From positions 1 through 64,000 of the forward strand of contig CAAEUW010000045.1 in NCBI GenBank assembly GCA_900759325.1: a stretch of 64,000 bases of DNA. Reading direction: 5' to 3'. Under the pieces are notes generated by a model. That model was not told the origin of the DNA, made no database searches, and saw only the letters and a list, made by a program, of their open reading frames with translations. This stretch comes from an uncultured Peptostreptococcus sp. (GTDB lineage: Bacteria > Bacillota > Clostridia > Peptostreptococcales > Peptostreptococcaceae). This document shows, piece by piece, positions 9,365-17,069 of the stretch. The position numbers and the translations under genes are program-made. Each line of letters opens with the position of its first letter. Position 1 is the stretch's first letter.

Positions 9365-9387
9365 TAAAGGGAGCAGAGTCTACTCCC
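9365..9387 (-). terminator. Probable terminator after the GerMN lipoprotein gene
   Basis: GGGAG (9369-9373) and CTCCC (9383-9387) enclose AGA/TCT pairs. On the minus strand the hairpin is followed by TTTAAATTT. The T run is interrupted, so termination may be partial. Confidence 0.5.
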
Positions 9388-9395
9388 TCAACAAG

Positions 9396-10019
9396 CTACT
9401 TAAATTTTAGGTATTCTCCATCCTTTAGGGCTATATGTCCACCAGAATAATTCTTTCCATTAACACTTAGCTTTACCTGGTCAACCTTAAATGTCTTTAC
9501 TATACTGTTTGCAAAGCATCTTAGGCTTAGGGACTCAGATGTAGCTCCCTGGTCAAAGTTTACAAACTTGTCATTCATGTCAACTACAAGGGTTCTTACT
9601 CCATCTAGGTCTGTAACCTTGGCTGAATTTACCTCAGTTCCAGACTGAAGAACCTTATTTTCTATCAAGGCCCTTACTATATTACCTACACTTACCTCAT
9701 CTACTGACCTTGTATTTTCACTTAGCTTTTCAGTATTTATATCATATGTATAGTATACTATCTTGGCTTGTTTGGCCTTGCTTGTGTCCTTTTGGTCCTT
9801 GCTCTGGTCTTGGGATGGCTTGTCCTTACTATTCTTTTCATGGTCTGCCTGAGTATTTTCATCAGTGGCTTCTCCATTTGTAGGCTCTTCCTGGCTTGTT
9901 TGAGTCTGGTCCTTGCTATTAGCCGTATCCTTTTCATCCTGGCAGGCAGTTAAGAACATAGACCCAAAAACTAGGGCTGTTGACAAAAGTATCATCCTTA
10001 TCTTCTTGTTTATCTTCAT
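9396..10019 (-). CDS. GerMN domain lipoprotein
   Basis: The 207-residue lipoprotein has lipobox LTAC with Cys at about residue 26. A low-complexity linker rich in D, K, Q, S and T runs to about residue 85. A C-terminal GerMN domain follows (VGNIVRALIENKVLQSGTEV, then TLVVDMNDKFVNF). GerMN occurs in spore germination protein GerM and in lipoproteins of non-spore-formers, and is thought to bind or scaffold at the cell wall. Finding it does not prove sporulation. AAAGGAG lies nine bases before the ATG. It is divergent from the DUF951 gene. Confidence 0.8.
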   Translation of the reverse strand: MKINKKIRMILLSTALVFGSMFLTACQDEKDTANSKDQTQTSQEEPTNGEATDENTQADHEKNSKDKPSQDQSKDQKDTSKAKQAKIVYYTYDINTEKLSENTRSVDEVSVGNIVRALIENKVLQSGTEVNSAKVTDLDGVRTLVVDMNDKFVNFDQGATSESLSLRCFANSIVKTFKVDQVKLSVNGKNYSGGHIALKDGEYLKFK

Positions 10020-10395
10020 AACATAGTTCTCCTTTTAAATTTAGTAGTTACCCGTAAAAATATCAACAAATATCAAAGTCTATGGTCTTAAAAAAAACAA
10101 AATTTTAAAAACCATATTATATATTTATATAATACAGATACTAGTTTAAATCAGCTTCTTACACTTATATTATAACATATTCTTTAACTAGTATAAAATT
10201 TATACAAAAATTATACAGAATATTTTAGATTTAATGTACAAATAATGCAAATCTTATGATATTATATACATATAAGTATGTAAGAATACTTGGATGATAC
10301 AGTTCAAGTTTTGTTTTTTGTGCTTTAAGCAAACGCTTTTATAAGCTTAATAAAAACGTGGGATTGTATTAATATGTTAGTAAGGAGGACTGCTT
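10020..10395. other. Divergent intergenic region, GerMN / DUF951
   Basis: A -10-like TATAAT on the minus strand at 10169-10174 could serve the GerMN gene. No convincing plus-strand -35/-10 pair is visible; TATTAT near 10259 is possible. A small hairpin AGTAT/ATACT sits near 10275. Otherwise AT-rich. Confidence 0.35.
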
Positions 10396-10575
10396 ATGCC
10401 ACTGGATATAAAAGTTGGTAGTCTTGTTGAATTAAAAAAACAACATGCTTGTGGTAGTAAGGAGTTTACAATCATAAGAACTGGTGCTGACGTCAAGTTT
10501 AAGTGTAATTCTTGTGGAAGAATTATTATGTTAGATAGGGAAACAGCAGAAAAGAGGATAAAGAAGTTCCTATAG
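10396..10575 (+). CDS. DUF951 family zinc-ribbon-like mini-protein
   Basis: This 59-residue gene begins MPLDIKVGSLVELKKQHACG. The layout HACGS, RTGADVKFKCNSCGR and a basic C-terminus is that of DUF951 (YyzM-like), with Cys at residues 19, 37 and 40 suggesting a zinc-ribbon. The ribosome binding site AAGGAGG precedes the ATG by eight bases. In Bacillus and many Firmicutes this gene lies close to ychF and rpsF-ssb-rpsR; here rpsF is 1.6 kb downstream, matching that neighbourhood. Function unknown; the size and fold suggest RNA, DNA or ribosome contact. Confidence 0.85.
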   Translation: MPLDIKVGSLVELKKQHACGSKEFTIIRTGADVKFKCNSCGRIIMLDRETAEKRIKKFL

Positions 10576-10690
10576 TGAATGTATAGGATGGAGTCCTTTG
10601 ATAAATCGTCTATAGTTCACAAATTAATTCAAATTCAGTTTGTGGATTAAAATATATTTTGTTTTTATTTAAATGGAGGTGCTTTTTAAA

Positions 10691-11887
10691 ATGGCAGTAA
10701 AATTTGCAAGAAGACTAGAAAATGCAGAAGGATCAGCAATACGTGAAATCCTTAAGTTAGCTTCTAATCCAGAAGTTATTTCATTCGCAGGTGGATTACC
10801 AGCTCCAGAGCTATTCCCAGTTGAAGAAATGAAGAAGGTTGCTTTAGCAGTTCTTGAAGAACAGGGTAGAGCAGCAATGCAGTACTATGCAACAGATGGT
10901 TACCCACCACTAAGAGAAGCTATAGCTGAAAGAATGAACAGAAAGCTTCATACTAATGTTACAGCAGATAGCATACTTGTAACTAACGGTTCTCAGCAGT
11001 GTCTAGACTTCGTGGGAAGAGTATTCCTTGATGAAGGTGACAAGATAATCGTTGAAAGCCCATCTTACCTAGGTGCTCTTAATGCATTCAAGGCTTACGG
11101 ACCAGAATTCATAGAAATACCAACTGATGAAGACGGTATGATAATGTCTGAATTAGAAAAGGCTCTTGCTGCAAACCCAGATGTTAAGTTCATCTACGTT
11201 ATTCCAGACTTCCAGAACCCATCTGGTAGAACTTGGCCAATAGAAAGAAGAAAGCAGTTCATGGAAATCATCAACAAGTATGAAATTCCAGTAGCTGAAG
11301 ATAACCCATACGGTGAATTAAGATTCGAAGGCGAAATATTCCCATCATTAAAGTCATATGATACAAAGGGACTAGTTCTATTCTTTGGTACATTCTCAAA
11401 GATATTCGCTCCAGGATTCAGACTTGGTTGGGTTTCTGCTTCTCCAGAAATTCTTGAAAAGTTCAATATTTCTAAGCAGGCAGCTGACTTACAGGCTTCT
11501 ACTATCTCTCAGATGGAAATGGCTAAGTTCATAGAAATGTATGATCTAGACGCTCACGTTGAAAAGATTAAAGAAGTATATGGTAAGAGAAGAACTATTA
11601 TGTTAGATGCTATGGATGAATACTTCCCAGAAGGTATTAAATTCACAAGAACTGACGGAGGTCTATTCACTTGGGTAACTCTTCCAGAAGGTATAGATGC
11701 AGCTCAGTTAATGAAGGACGTAGTTCTTCCAAACAACGTTGCTTACGTTCCAGGAGAACCATTCTATCCAAACGGTGGAAATGCTAACCACTTCAGAATG
11801 AACTACTCTTGTATGCCTGAAGACAAGATTGTTGAAGGTGTTAAGAGATTAGGTAAGGCTCTTCACGAAGCAATGGCAGCACTATAA
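10691..11887 (+). CDS. PLP-dependent aminotransferase, class I/II
   Basis: The 398-residue fold type I aminotransferase begins MAVKFARRLENAEGSAIREILKLAS and contains VTNGSQQCLDF, PDFQNPSGRTW, the aspartate region EDNPYGELRF and FGTFSKIFAPGFRLGW with the PLP lysine. It is closest in style to LysN/2-aminoadipate and aromatic or branched-chain aminotransferases related to MocR without the HTH domain. The amino donor cannot be decided. I chose ATG 10691, which has GGAGGTG nine bases upstream; the ATG at 10673 overlaps that site. Codon choice is more uniform (GAA, CCA, TTC, AGA) than in neighbours, suggesting high expression. A GC-rich terminator follows. Confidence 0.88.
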   Translation: MAVKFARRLENAEGSAIREILKLASNPEVISFAGGLPAPELFPVEEMKKVALAVLEEQGRAAMQYYATDGYPPLREAIAERMNRKLHTNVTADSILVTNGSQQCLDFVGRVFLDEGDKIIVESPSYLGALNAFKAYGPEFIEIPTDEDGMIMSELEKALAANPDVKFIYVIPDFQNPSGRTWPIERRKQFMEIINKYEIPVAEDNPYGELRFEGEIFPSLKSYDTKGLVLFFGTFSKIFAPGFRLGWVSASPEILEKFNISKQAADLQASTISQMEMAKFIEMYDLDAHVEKIKEVYGKRRTIMLDAMDEYFPEGIKFTRTDGGLFTWVTLPEGIDAAQLMKDVVLPNNVAYVPGEPFYPNGGNANHFRMNYSCMPEDKIVEGVKRLGKALHEAMAAL

Positions 11888-11917
11888 TAAAAAGTAACAA
11901 AATTTAATAACGATATC

Positions 11918-11950
11918 AACGGCGCCGAATTTTATTCGGTGCTGTTTTTG
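11918..11950 (+). terminator. Intrinsic terminator after the aminotransferase gene
   Basis: AACGGCGCCGAAT (11918-11930) pairs with ATTCGGTGCTGTT (11934-11946, two G-T pairs) and runs into TTTTTG. The AT-rich stretch from here to the rpsF promoter shows nothing else. Confidence 0.88.
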
Positions 11951-12112
11951 TTGACTATTTAAAAATACTGTTTTTATAGGAATAAGTGCCTATAAGTATA
12001 TAGGATCATGACAACCTCTCCATGGTGAAGCTAGAAAATCCTGCTTCAAAATGAAAAAATATTTATCTTAAAAAACAAAAAGACCAATATACAACTAAAT
12101 AGTGCAAACCTA

Positions 12113-12141
12113 TTGACTAATGTCTGCAAATAGTGTAAAAT
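12113..12141 (+). promoter_or_regulatory. Promoter of the rpsF-ssb-rpsR operon
   Basis: -35 TTGACT (12113-12118), 17-base spacer, -10 TAAAAT (12136-12141). Transcription would start just before the leader hairpins. Confidence 0.75.
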
Positions 12142-12151
12142 ATCTTGGTAT

Positions 12152-12195
12152 GAGAATTTAAGCGTTCTCGTCTCTGCTCCGAAAGTTCTCGGAGC
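12152..12195 (+). ncRNA. rpsF leader hairpins, candidate S6:S18 autoregulatory element
   Basis: GAGAA (12152-12156) can pair with TTCTC (12165-12169). GCTCCGA (12176-12182) pairs perfectly with TCGGAGC (12189-12195) around AAGTTC. An S6:S18-binding structure in rpsF leaders is known from many bacteria and includes an unpaired CCG. Position fits, but I cannot confirm the consensus by eye. Confidence 0.4.
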
Positions 12196-12222
12196 CGTAT
12201 AGTCCAAAGGGAGGTGAAAAGA

Positions 12223-12513
12223 ATGAAAGCTTATGAAGTACTTTATATTGTAAAGCCAACACTTGATGATGAAGCAAGAGAGGCAGTACTAGACTCAATT
12301 AAGAATATCATAACTGAAGCTAAGGGCGAAGTTGGTGAAGTTGATGTTTGGGGAAGTAGAAAGTTAGCTTATCCAATCGAGAAGTTCAGAGATGGTGTTT
12401 ACACACTTGTGAATTTCAAGGCTGATGTAGAATTTCCAAAGGAATTAGACAGAAGATTAAAGATAAGTGAAGATGTTATAAGACATGTCATAGTTGCACA
12501 GGAAGAAAACTAA
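12223..12513 (+). CDS. rpsF: 30S ribosomal protein S6
   Basis: The 96-residue protein begins MKAYEVLYIVKPTLDDEAREAV and has WGSRKLAYPIEKFRDGVYTLVNF, all typical of bacterial S6. S6 binds 16S rRNA as a dimer with S18, whose gene is in the same operon. ATG 12223 follows GGGAGGTG at eight bases. A GTG nine bases upstream lies in the ribosome binding site and is rejected as start. Confidence 0.96.
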   Translation: MKAYEVLYIVKPTLDDEAREAVLDSIKNIITEAKGEVGEVDVWGSRKLAYPIEKFRDGVYTLVNFKADVEFPKELDRRLKISEDVIRHVIVAQEEN

Positions 12514-12527
12514 TAGGTGGTGTTAAT

Positions 12528-12971
12528 ATGAATAATGTTGTTTTAGTTGGAAGATTAACTAAGGATCCAGAATTGAGATATATTCCGGGATCTGGTACAC
12601 CAGTAGCCACATTTACATTGGCTATTGATAGGGATTACAAAAATAGGGATGGCTCTACTACTACAGACTTTATACCTGTAGAAATAATGGGTAAGCCAGC
12701 TGAATTTTGTGCTAACTATGTAACAAAAGGAAGATTAGTAGGTGTTCAGGGATCTATCAGGGTTGATAGGTATGAAACACCTAATGGAGAAAAAAGAAGC
12801 TTCACAAAGGTCGCTGGTCGTAATATACAGGCACTGGAAAGCAAGAGTTCTGCTATGAACAATAACGTGTCAAATGATGGGGATCAGTATGATGCTCCTA
12901 AGTTTGAACCAAGTGGAGTAGTAAGTCCTTCTGAATTCTCTGCTGTTGATGACGACGACGTTCCATTTTAA
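12528..12971 (+). CDS. ssb: Single-stranded DNA-binding protein
   Basis: The 147-residue protein has the N-terminal OB fold ([49 protein letters not shown]), an Asn/Asp-rich linker and the acidic tip DDDDVPF that recruits repair and replication proteins. It protects ssDNA during replication and recombination. Its place between rpsF and rpsR is conserved in Firmicutes. The start follows AGGTGG. Confidence 0.96.
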   Translation: MNNVVLVGRLTKDPELRYIPGSGTPVATFTLAIDRDYKNRDGSTTTDFIPVEIMGKPAEFCANYVTKGRLVGVQGSIRVDRYETPNGEKRSFTKVAGRNIQALESKSSAMNNNVSNDGDQYDAPKFEPSGVVSPSEFSAVDDDDVPF

Positions 12972-12991
12972 TAAGAGGAGAGGTGAAAGTC

Positions 12992-13219
12992 ATGATAAAC
13001 AAGAAAAGACGTAAGAAGAAAAGAGTTTGTCAGTTCTGTGCTGACAAAAACACTAAGATAGATTACAAGAACGTACAGAAGTTAGAAAAGTACGTTACTG
13101 AAAGAGGTAAAATTCTTCCAAGAAGAATCACTGGTACTTGCGCTAAGCACCAGAGAGAGCTTACAAAGGCAATTAAGCTTGCTAGAAATGTAGCACTTTT
13201 ACCATATACAGTTGAGTAA
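12992..13219 (+). CDS. rpsR: 30S ribosomal protein S18 (zinc-binding form)
   Basis: The 75-residue protein has a basic N-terminus ([10 protein letters not shown]), CQFC at residues 13-16, and [30 protein letters not shown] plus the later Cys/His make this the zinc-binding C+ form. ATG 12992 follows AGGAGAGGTG; the upstream GTG at 12983 lies in that site. Last gene of the operon, with a terminator 31 bases on. Confidence 0.95.
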   Translation: MINKKRRKKKRVCQFCADKNTKIDYKNVQKLEKYVTERGKILPRRITGTCAKHQRELTKAIKLARNVALLPYTVE

Positions 13220-13250
13220 TAGTAAAAAATCTATAGAGTAAACATAACAT

Positions 13251-13281
13251 AGACCGCTGGATTTCCAGTGGTCTTTTTTTT
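13251..13281 (+). terminator. Intrinsic terminator after rpsR
   Basis: AGACCGCTGG (13251-13260) pairs with CCAGTGGTCT (13265-13274) around ATTT, followed by eight T. Confidence 0.93.
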
Positions 13282-13311
13282 GTCTAAAAGAAATTTCTAT
13301 ACATTAAAAAA

Positions 13312-13404
13312 TGACAAAAAAAGTTGTCAAAAAGTATTGACAAGGATACTTGTCATATCATATAATAATGACAAATATATTTGTCAAATATTATATGATA
13401 TGAC
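13312..13404. promoter_or_regulatory. Operator array and 53-base near-palindrome before the XRE gene
   Basis: Three copies of TGACAA-N6-TTGTCA lie at 13312-13329, 13338-13355 and 13369-13386. The third, TGACAAATATATTTGTCA, is a perfect palindrome. Copy two overlaps the -35 and copy three the start site. Copy three is the centre of a larger dyad: GTCATATCATATAATA (13352-13367) is the exact reverse complement of 13389-13404. The obvious reading is an autorepressed promoter bound by the downstream XRE protein. The long dyad would also fold into a hairpin in RNA or cruciform DNA. Confidence 0.75.
13337..13366 (+). promoter_or_regulatory. Promoter of the XRE-DUF3169 operon
   Basis: Consensus -35 TTGACA (13337-13342), 18-base spacer, consensus -10 TATAAT (13361-13366), embedded in the operator array. 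Confidence 0.8.
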
Positions 13405-13473
13405 TTAGTCTTGTAACAGAATGAAATTATATACTTGGGGTTACAGGCAAGTTAATAGAAAAGGAGAAGAGAC

Positions 13474-13689
13474 ATGCCACTGCTAAATAAGTTGAAAGAA
13501 TATAGAGCTCAAAAAGGAATTAACCAGCAGGAATTAGGAAGACTTGTTGGTGTGTCAAGGCAGACCATTAGCCTAATCGAGAGGGGTGACTACAATCCAT
13601 CGATTACCCTATGCCTCAAGCTTGGAAGGCTATTTGGTGTAAGTGTAGAAGATTTGTTTATATATGAGGAGGATGAAGAGGATGTTTAA
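13474..13689 (+). CDS. XRE-family transcriptional regulator
   Basis: The 71-residue protein is essentially one HTH_3 domain. LKEYRAQKGINQQELGRLVGVSRQTISLIERGDYNPS contains the helix-turn-helix, and LCLKLGRLFGVSVEDLFIYEED completes the five-helix fold, so it is a minimal Cro/C1-type regulator. It probably represses its own operon through the operator array just upstream. The start follows AAAAGGAGAAGAG. Its stop overlaps the next start by eight bases, so regulator and membrane protein are translationally coupled. Small XRE plus DUF3169 pairs recur in Firmicutes. Confidence 0.88.
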   Translation: MPLLNKLKEYRAQKGINQQELGRLVGVSRQTISLIERGDYNPSITLCLKLGRLFGVSVEDLFIYEEDEEDV

Positions 13690-14452
13690 GTTTGATAGGA
13701 AGGTAAAGAATAGGGAAAGGAAGAAAAAGGGCCCTGTTTGGATATTAATATATTTATGCCTGGGTGGTTTTATTGGAACCTTTATAGGTGGATTTATAGG
13801 TGGTTATTCAGAAAAAATACAGGATATGATAGTAGACCTTGGTGATTTTATATACCTATACGCATTTGAAATATATGTAAGTATTAGTTTAGCCCTACTT
13901 GCTATAACAGTAGTAACATCACTTATTGGTAGGAAGAAATTTTTGAAATCTATTGCTAAAGATGATGAGGTCTATGATGAAGGACTGATGTCTGTAGGTA
14001 TAGGAGCTACAAGCCTTACTATAATATTCAACTTTTTACTACTAATACCAGCCATTAGGACTACAATGGAAGGGAGAGAGGGTTGGAAGTTTATAACTAG
14101 CTTGCTTTTACTCCTATTTATTATTGTAATATGCGCACTAATACAGAATAAGTTAATTGAAGATATGAAAAAGGGTTATCCAGAAAAGCGTGGGGATGTT
14201 TATGATATGAGCTTTAAGAAGGACTTAATAGATAGCTTTGACGAAAGAGAAATATCTCATATGCATGAGGCTGGTTATAGGGCCTTTGAAGTAGCTTCGA
14301 AGCTAATGATTTTCCTTACAATAGGCCTAATATTATTATCTGTAATTATAAAAATAAATCTTGGCCTAATATTTAGTCTACTAGCTATAATGGCAACAAT
14401 GAATATTACATATATTTACTATTGCATAAAGTTAGAAAATAATAGAGCATAG
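13682..14452 (+). CDS. DUF3169-like membrane protein, copy 1
   Basis: The 256-residue protein has a basic N-terminus (MFKFDRKVKNRERKKKGP) and about six spans: two near residues 20-70, two near 100-145, two near 200-250. The soluble middle carries YPEKRGDVYDMSFKKDLIDSFDEREISHMHEAGY, which I associate with DUF3169. Function unknown; it usually sits beside a small XRE regulator. ATG 13682 is placed ten bases after AGGAGG; in-frame ATGs at 13664 and 13673 lie in or against that site. A paralogue follows at 14628. Confidence 0.75.
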   Translation: MFKFDRKVKNRERKKKGPVWILIYLCLGGFIGTFIGGFIGGYSEKIQDMIVDLGDFIYLYAFEIYVSISLALLAITVVTSLIGRKKFLKSIAKDDEVYDEGLMSVGIGATSLTIIFNFLLLIPAIRTTMEGREGWKFITSLLLLLFIIVICALIQNKLIEDMKKGYPEKRGDVYDMSFKKDLIDSFDEREISHMHEAGYRAFEVASKLMIFLTIGLILLSVIIKINLGLIFSLLAIMATMNITYIYYCIKLENNRA

Positions 14453-14635
14453 ATTTCAAAGTGCAACTAATCAGTAGCAATTAGAAAGACTTATTATGTG
14501 TAAAGGAAGACCATCAGCTTAATCGAGAGTGGTGACTACAACCCATCGATTACCCTATGCCTTAAGCTAGGAAGATTATTTGATGTAAGTGTAGAAGATT
14601 TGTCTATATATGAGGAGGATGAAGTGGATGTTTAA
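14449..14635 (+). pseudogene. Decayed duplicate of the XRE regulator gene
   Basis: These bases align with 13509-13689 of the intact regulator but lack its first codons. They carry CAG to TAG and TCA to TAA changes plus a one-base loss, so no full protein can be made. The C-terminal part still reads TISLIESGDYNPSITLCLKLGRLFDVSVEDL and ends in EEDEVDV with the same overlap to the next gene. It now mainly supplies the ribosome binding site for copy 2 of the membrane protein. Confidence 0.85.
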
Positions 14636-15398
14636 GTTTTATAATAAGGCAAAGAATAAGGAAAAGAAGAAAAAGGGTCCTGTTTGGCTCTTATTATACA
14701 TGTGTATAGGAGCACTTATAGGTGGTATCTTAGGTCCTCTGGTATACGGAAATTATTATGAAGTTATAGGGGATAGCATAATTGAGATTGGAAACCTTAT
14801 TGAAAAATATGCTTTTGAGATATACACCTTTGCTAGTATAAGTCTTTTTATAGTAAGTATTGTGTTGACTATAATTGGTAGAAAAAGATTTTTGGAATCT
14901 ATTGCTAGGGGGGATGAGGTATATAATGAAGGTCTTATGTCTATAGCAGTAGGATCTACCGGTATTACAACAATGGTAAGCTTTATTTTATTAATACCAG
15001 CAGCCAAGATAATCTTCATAACTCATAATAAATCGCAATCTTTAGTAGCATTAATTGTTCTCCTGATTGTGGTTCCAGGTTGTATAATATTGCAAAACAG
15101 ATTGGTAGAAGATATGAAAAAGGGTTATCCGGAAAGGCATGGAGATGTATATGATATAAACTTTAATAAGGATATGATTAATAGTTTTGATGAAAGAGAA
15201 AAATCTAATATGCACGAAGCAGCTTTTAAGTCATATACAATAACGTCTAAATTTATTTTTGGACTAACAATAGTTCTATTGTTTATATCTCTAATTGTAA
15301 ATATAAGTATCGGCCTGGTATTTAGTCTACTAGCTATAATGGCAACAATGAATATTACATATATTTACTACTGCATAAAGCTTGAAAAGGCCAAGTAA
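14628..15398 (+). CDS. DUF3169-like membrane protein, copy 2
   Basis: This 256-residue paralogue of the preceding gene shares the basic start MFKFYNKAKNKEKKKKGPVW, the GDEVYNEGLMS segment, YPERHGDVYDINFNKDMINSFDEREKSNMHEA, and a nearly identical C-terminus. Its N-terminal and central spans have diverged clearly, so both copies may be under selection. The start is set as for copy 1, after GAGGAGG. No functional regulator of its own remains, so it likely depends on the promoter at 13337. Confidence 0.75.
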   Translation: MFKFYNKAKNKEKKKKGPVWLLLYMCIGALIGGILGPLVYGNYYEVIGDSIIEIGNLIEKYAFEIYTFASISLFIVSIVLTIIGRKRFLESIARGDEVYNEGLMSIAVGSTGITTMVSFILLIPAAKIIFITHNKSQSLVALIVLLIVVPGCIILQNRLVEDMKKGYPERHGDVYDINFNKDMINSFDEREKSNMHEAAFKSYTITSKFIFGLTIVLLFISLIVNISIGLVFSLLAIMATMNITYIYYCIKLEKAK

Positions 15399-15414
15399 AT
15401 TAAATTGAAAATAA

Positions 15415-15454
15415 AAGCGTTGATAGGATATTCTCCAATCAACGCTTATTTTTA
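15415..15454. terminator. Bidirectional terminator
   Basis: AAGCGTTGAT (15415-15424) pairs with ATCAACGCTT (15438-15447). ATTTTT follows on the plus strand and TTTATTTTC on the minus strand, so it ends both the DUF3169 and znu transcripts. It overlaps the end of znuB. Confidence 0.8.
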
Positions 15455-16237
15455 ATCCTTTTTAAATATCATCAATAGTATAAGAGTAAGGACTCCGGAT
15501 AGGACTATGGTTCCTCCAGGCTTTAGACCCACATAGAAGGATAGGCTAAGCCCAATTGAAGTAAATACCAGGGCAAATAAGATTGACAAGATGATTGTCA
15601 TCCTATAGCTCGAGGTAAGCTTCATTGCACATGCTACAGGTATCACCATTATGGATGATACTATAAGGGTACCAACTGTCCTAGATGCGATTGATATAGT
15701 AAGGGCTGTCAAGATAGTAAATATAAAGTTTACCGTCTTAACTGGTATACCTATTAATCTAGCTCCCTCTTCATCAAAGGCTATATACCTTAACTCCTTG
15801 TATAGGAGAATAAAGGTAAGCATGACTAGGATGGAAAGAATTACGACCAGGTAGAGCTCAAAGTCTGTGATAGCAACTATACTACCGAAGAGGAAGCTAC
15901 TAAATCCCGTTGAGCTATCCGTGAAACCTGACAAGACACCAGCCAGACCTATACCTGCTGACATGGTGATAGCTATTGATATTTCTGAATATCTAGGGAA
16001 CTTCTTCCTGATAAAGTCTATACCAAAGCCTGCTACAAGAGTAACTATGATGGCTCCTACTATAGGGTTAGCCCCTATTAAAAGACCTGCAGCTACACCG
16101 GCCAAAGACGTATGTGACAGAGCATCCCCCATCATGGATAGTCTCTTTAATACTATGATGGTACCTATACAGGGAATGATAGTGGCTAGGAGTAGGCCTA
16201 CTAGGAAGGCCCTTCTCATAAATTCATATTCAAACAT
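15452..16237 (-). CDS. znuB: Zinc/manganese ABC transporter permease
   Basis: The 261-residue protein belongs to the ABC-3 metal permease family, with about eight spans and the typical GDALSHTSLAGVAAGLL (residues 37-53) and GTLIVSSIMVIPVACAM. It forms the channel of a zinc (possibly manganese) importer with ZnuC and ZnuA. Its ATG overlaps the znuC stop by one base (TAATG), so translation is coupled. It is last in the znuA-znuC-znuB order. Confidence 0.9.
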   Translation of the reverse strand: MFEYEFMRRAFLVGLLLATIIPCIGTIIVLKRLSMMGDALSHTSLAGVAAGLLIGANPIVGAIIVTLVAGFGIDFIRKKFPRYSEISIAITMSAGIGLAGVLSGFTDSSTGFSSFLFGSIVAITDFELYLVVILSILVMLTFILLYKELRYIAFDEEGARLIGIPVKTVNFIFTILTALTISIASRTVGTLIVSSIMVIPVACAMKLTSSYRMTIILSILFALVFTSIGLSLSFYVGLKPGGTIVLSGVLTLILLMIFKKD

Positions 16238-16905
16238 TAGTTGACCTCCTTTTCAAAAGAGTCAAGTTCTATCAAGCGATTAGAGTGCACTTTTATCTTG
16301 TTTAGGTCGTGGGATATCATCAATATAGTAATATTTTCCTCCTTGTTTAGCCTATCTAGTAGCTGGTAGAGGATTTCTTCTGACTGGTGGTCTATACCAC
16401 TTGTGGGCTCATCTAAAATCAGGACCTCGGGCTGGTTTACTATAGCCTTGGCTATAATAACCCTCTGCTGTTGGCCACCTGATAGGTCCGAAAAACTCCT
16501 ATTTATGTAATCCAGCATGCCAACTGTATCAAGAGCTCTTTTTACAGCTTCAACATGCTCTTTTTTAGGAAACCTAAACATACCGACCTCTCTGTACATA
16601 TTTAGCATGACTATTTCGCCAACTGTGGCTGGAAAATCCATACCTCTGGATAGGCCTACTTGGGCCACATAGCCAACCCTACCTATCTTCTTGCAGGACC
16701 ATGCCGGACTACCAAATAAATTGAGGCTGCCTGAATTTGGCTTTAGCTGGCCCAAGATTAATTTTATAAGGGTACTCTTACCTGCCCCGTTGGATCCAAC
16801 TATTCCTAGGAAGTCCCCCCTAAATACATCTAGATTGATATTCTTTAATATAAAGTCCTTGTCGTACTTAAAGGACATGTTTTTTATTTCTATGATTTTT
16901 TCCAC
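16237..16905 (-). CDS. znuC: Zinc/manganese ABC transporter ATPase
   Basis: The 222-residue ABC ATPase has Walker A GSNGAGKST (about 37-45), signature LSGGQQQR, Walker B VLILDEPTSG and the H-loop in MISHDLNK. It energises metal uptake through ZnuB. The start is GTG, preceded by AAGGTAGGA; an internal ATG ten codons in is the alternative. A hairpin in the 164-base gap from znuA may lower its expression relative to the binding protein. Confidence 0.9.
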   Translation of the reverse strand: MEKIIEIKNMSFKYDKDFILKNINLDVFRGDFLGIVGSNGAGKSTLIKLILGQLKPNSGSLNLFGSPAWSCKKIGRVGYVAQVGLSRGMDFPATVGEIVMLNMYREVGMFRFPKKEHVEAVKRALDTVGMLDYINRSFSDLSGGQQQRVIIAKAIVNQPEVLILDEPTSGIDHQSEEILYQLLDRLNKEENITILMISHDLNKIKVHSNRLIELDSFEKEVN

Positions 16906-17006
16906 GATTCCTACCTTATATAGGCTGGGTCTTGCCCATGCCTACCCCTTACTTAACTTATAACAAATCAACCATCATGGTTGATACAAATACATTTTTA
17001 AACCAA

Positions 17007-17034
17007 AGAGGCATTATTAAAAAATAACGCCTCT
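17007..17034 (-). terminator. Hairpin between znuA and znuC, possible partial terminator
   Basis: AGAGGC-A-TTATT (17007-17018) pairs with AATAA-C-GCCTCT (17023-17034). On the minus strand it is followed by TTTGGTTT, a weak T run. This could make the binding protein more abundant than the membrane subunits. Confidence 0.45.
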
Positions 17035-17069
17035 CATATTTTTTCATATATAATTATACAGCAATTTGC

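Noticed and set aside
13474..15398. Integrated mobile element or phage remnant
   Set aside because: No integrase, transposase, attachment repeats or shift in base composition; a local tandem duplication explains the repeats.
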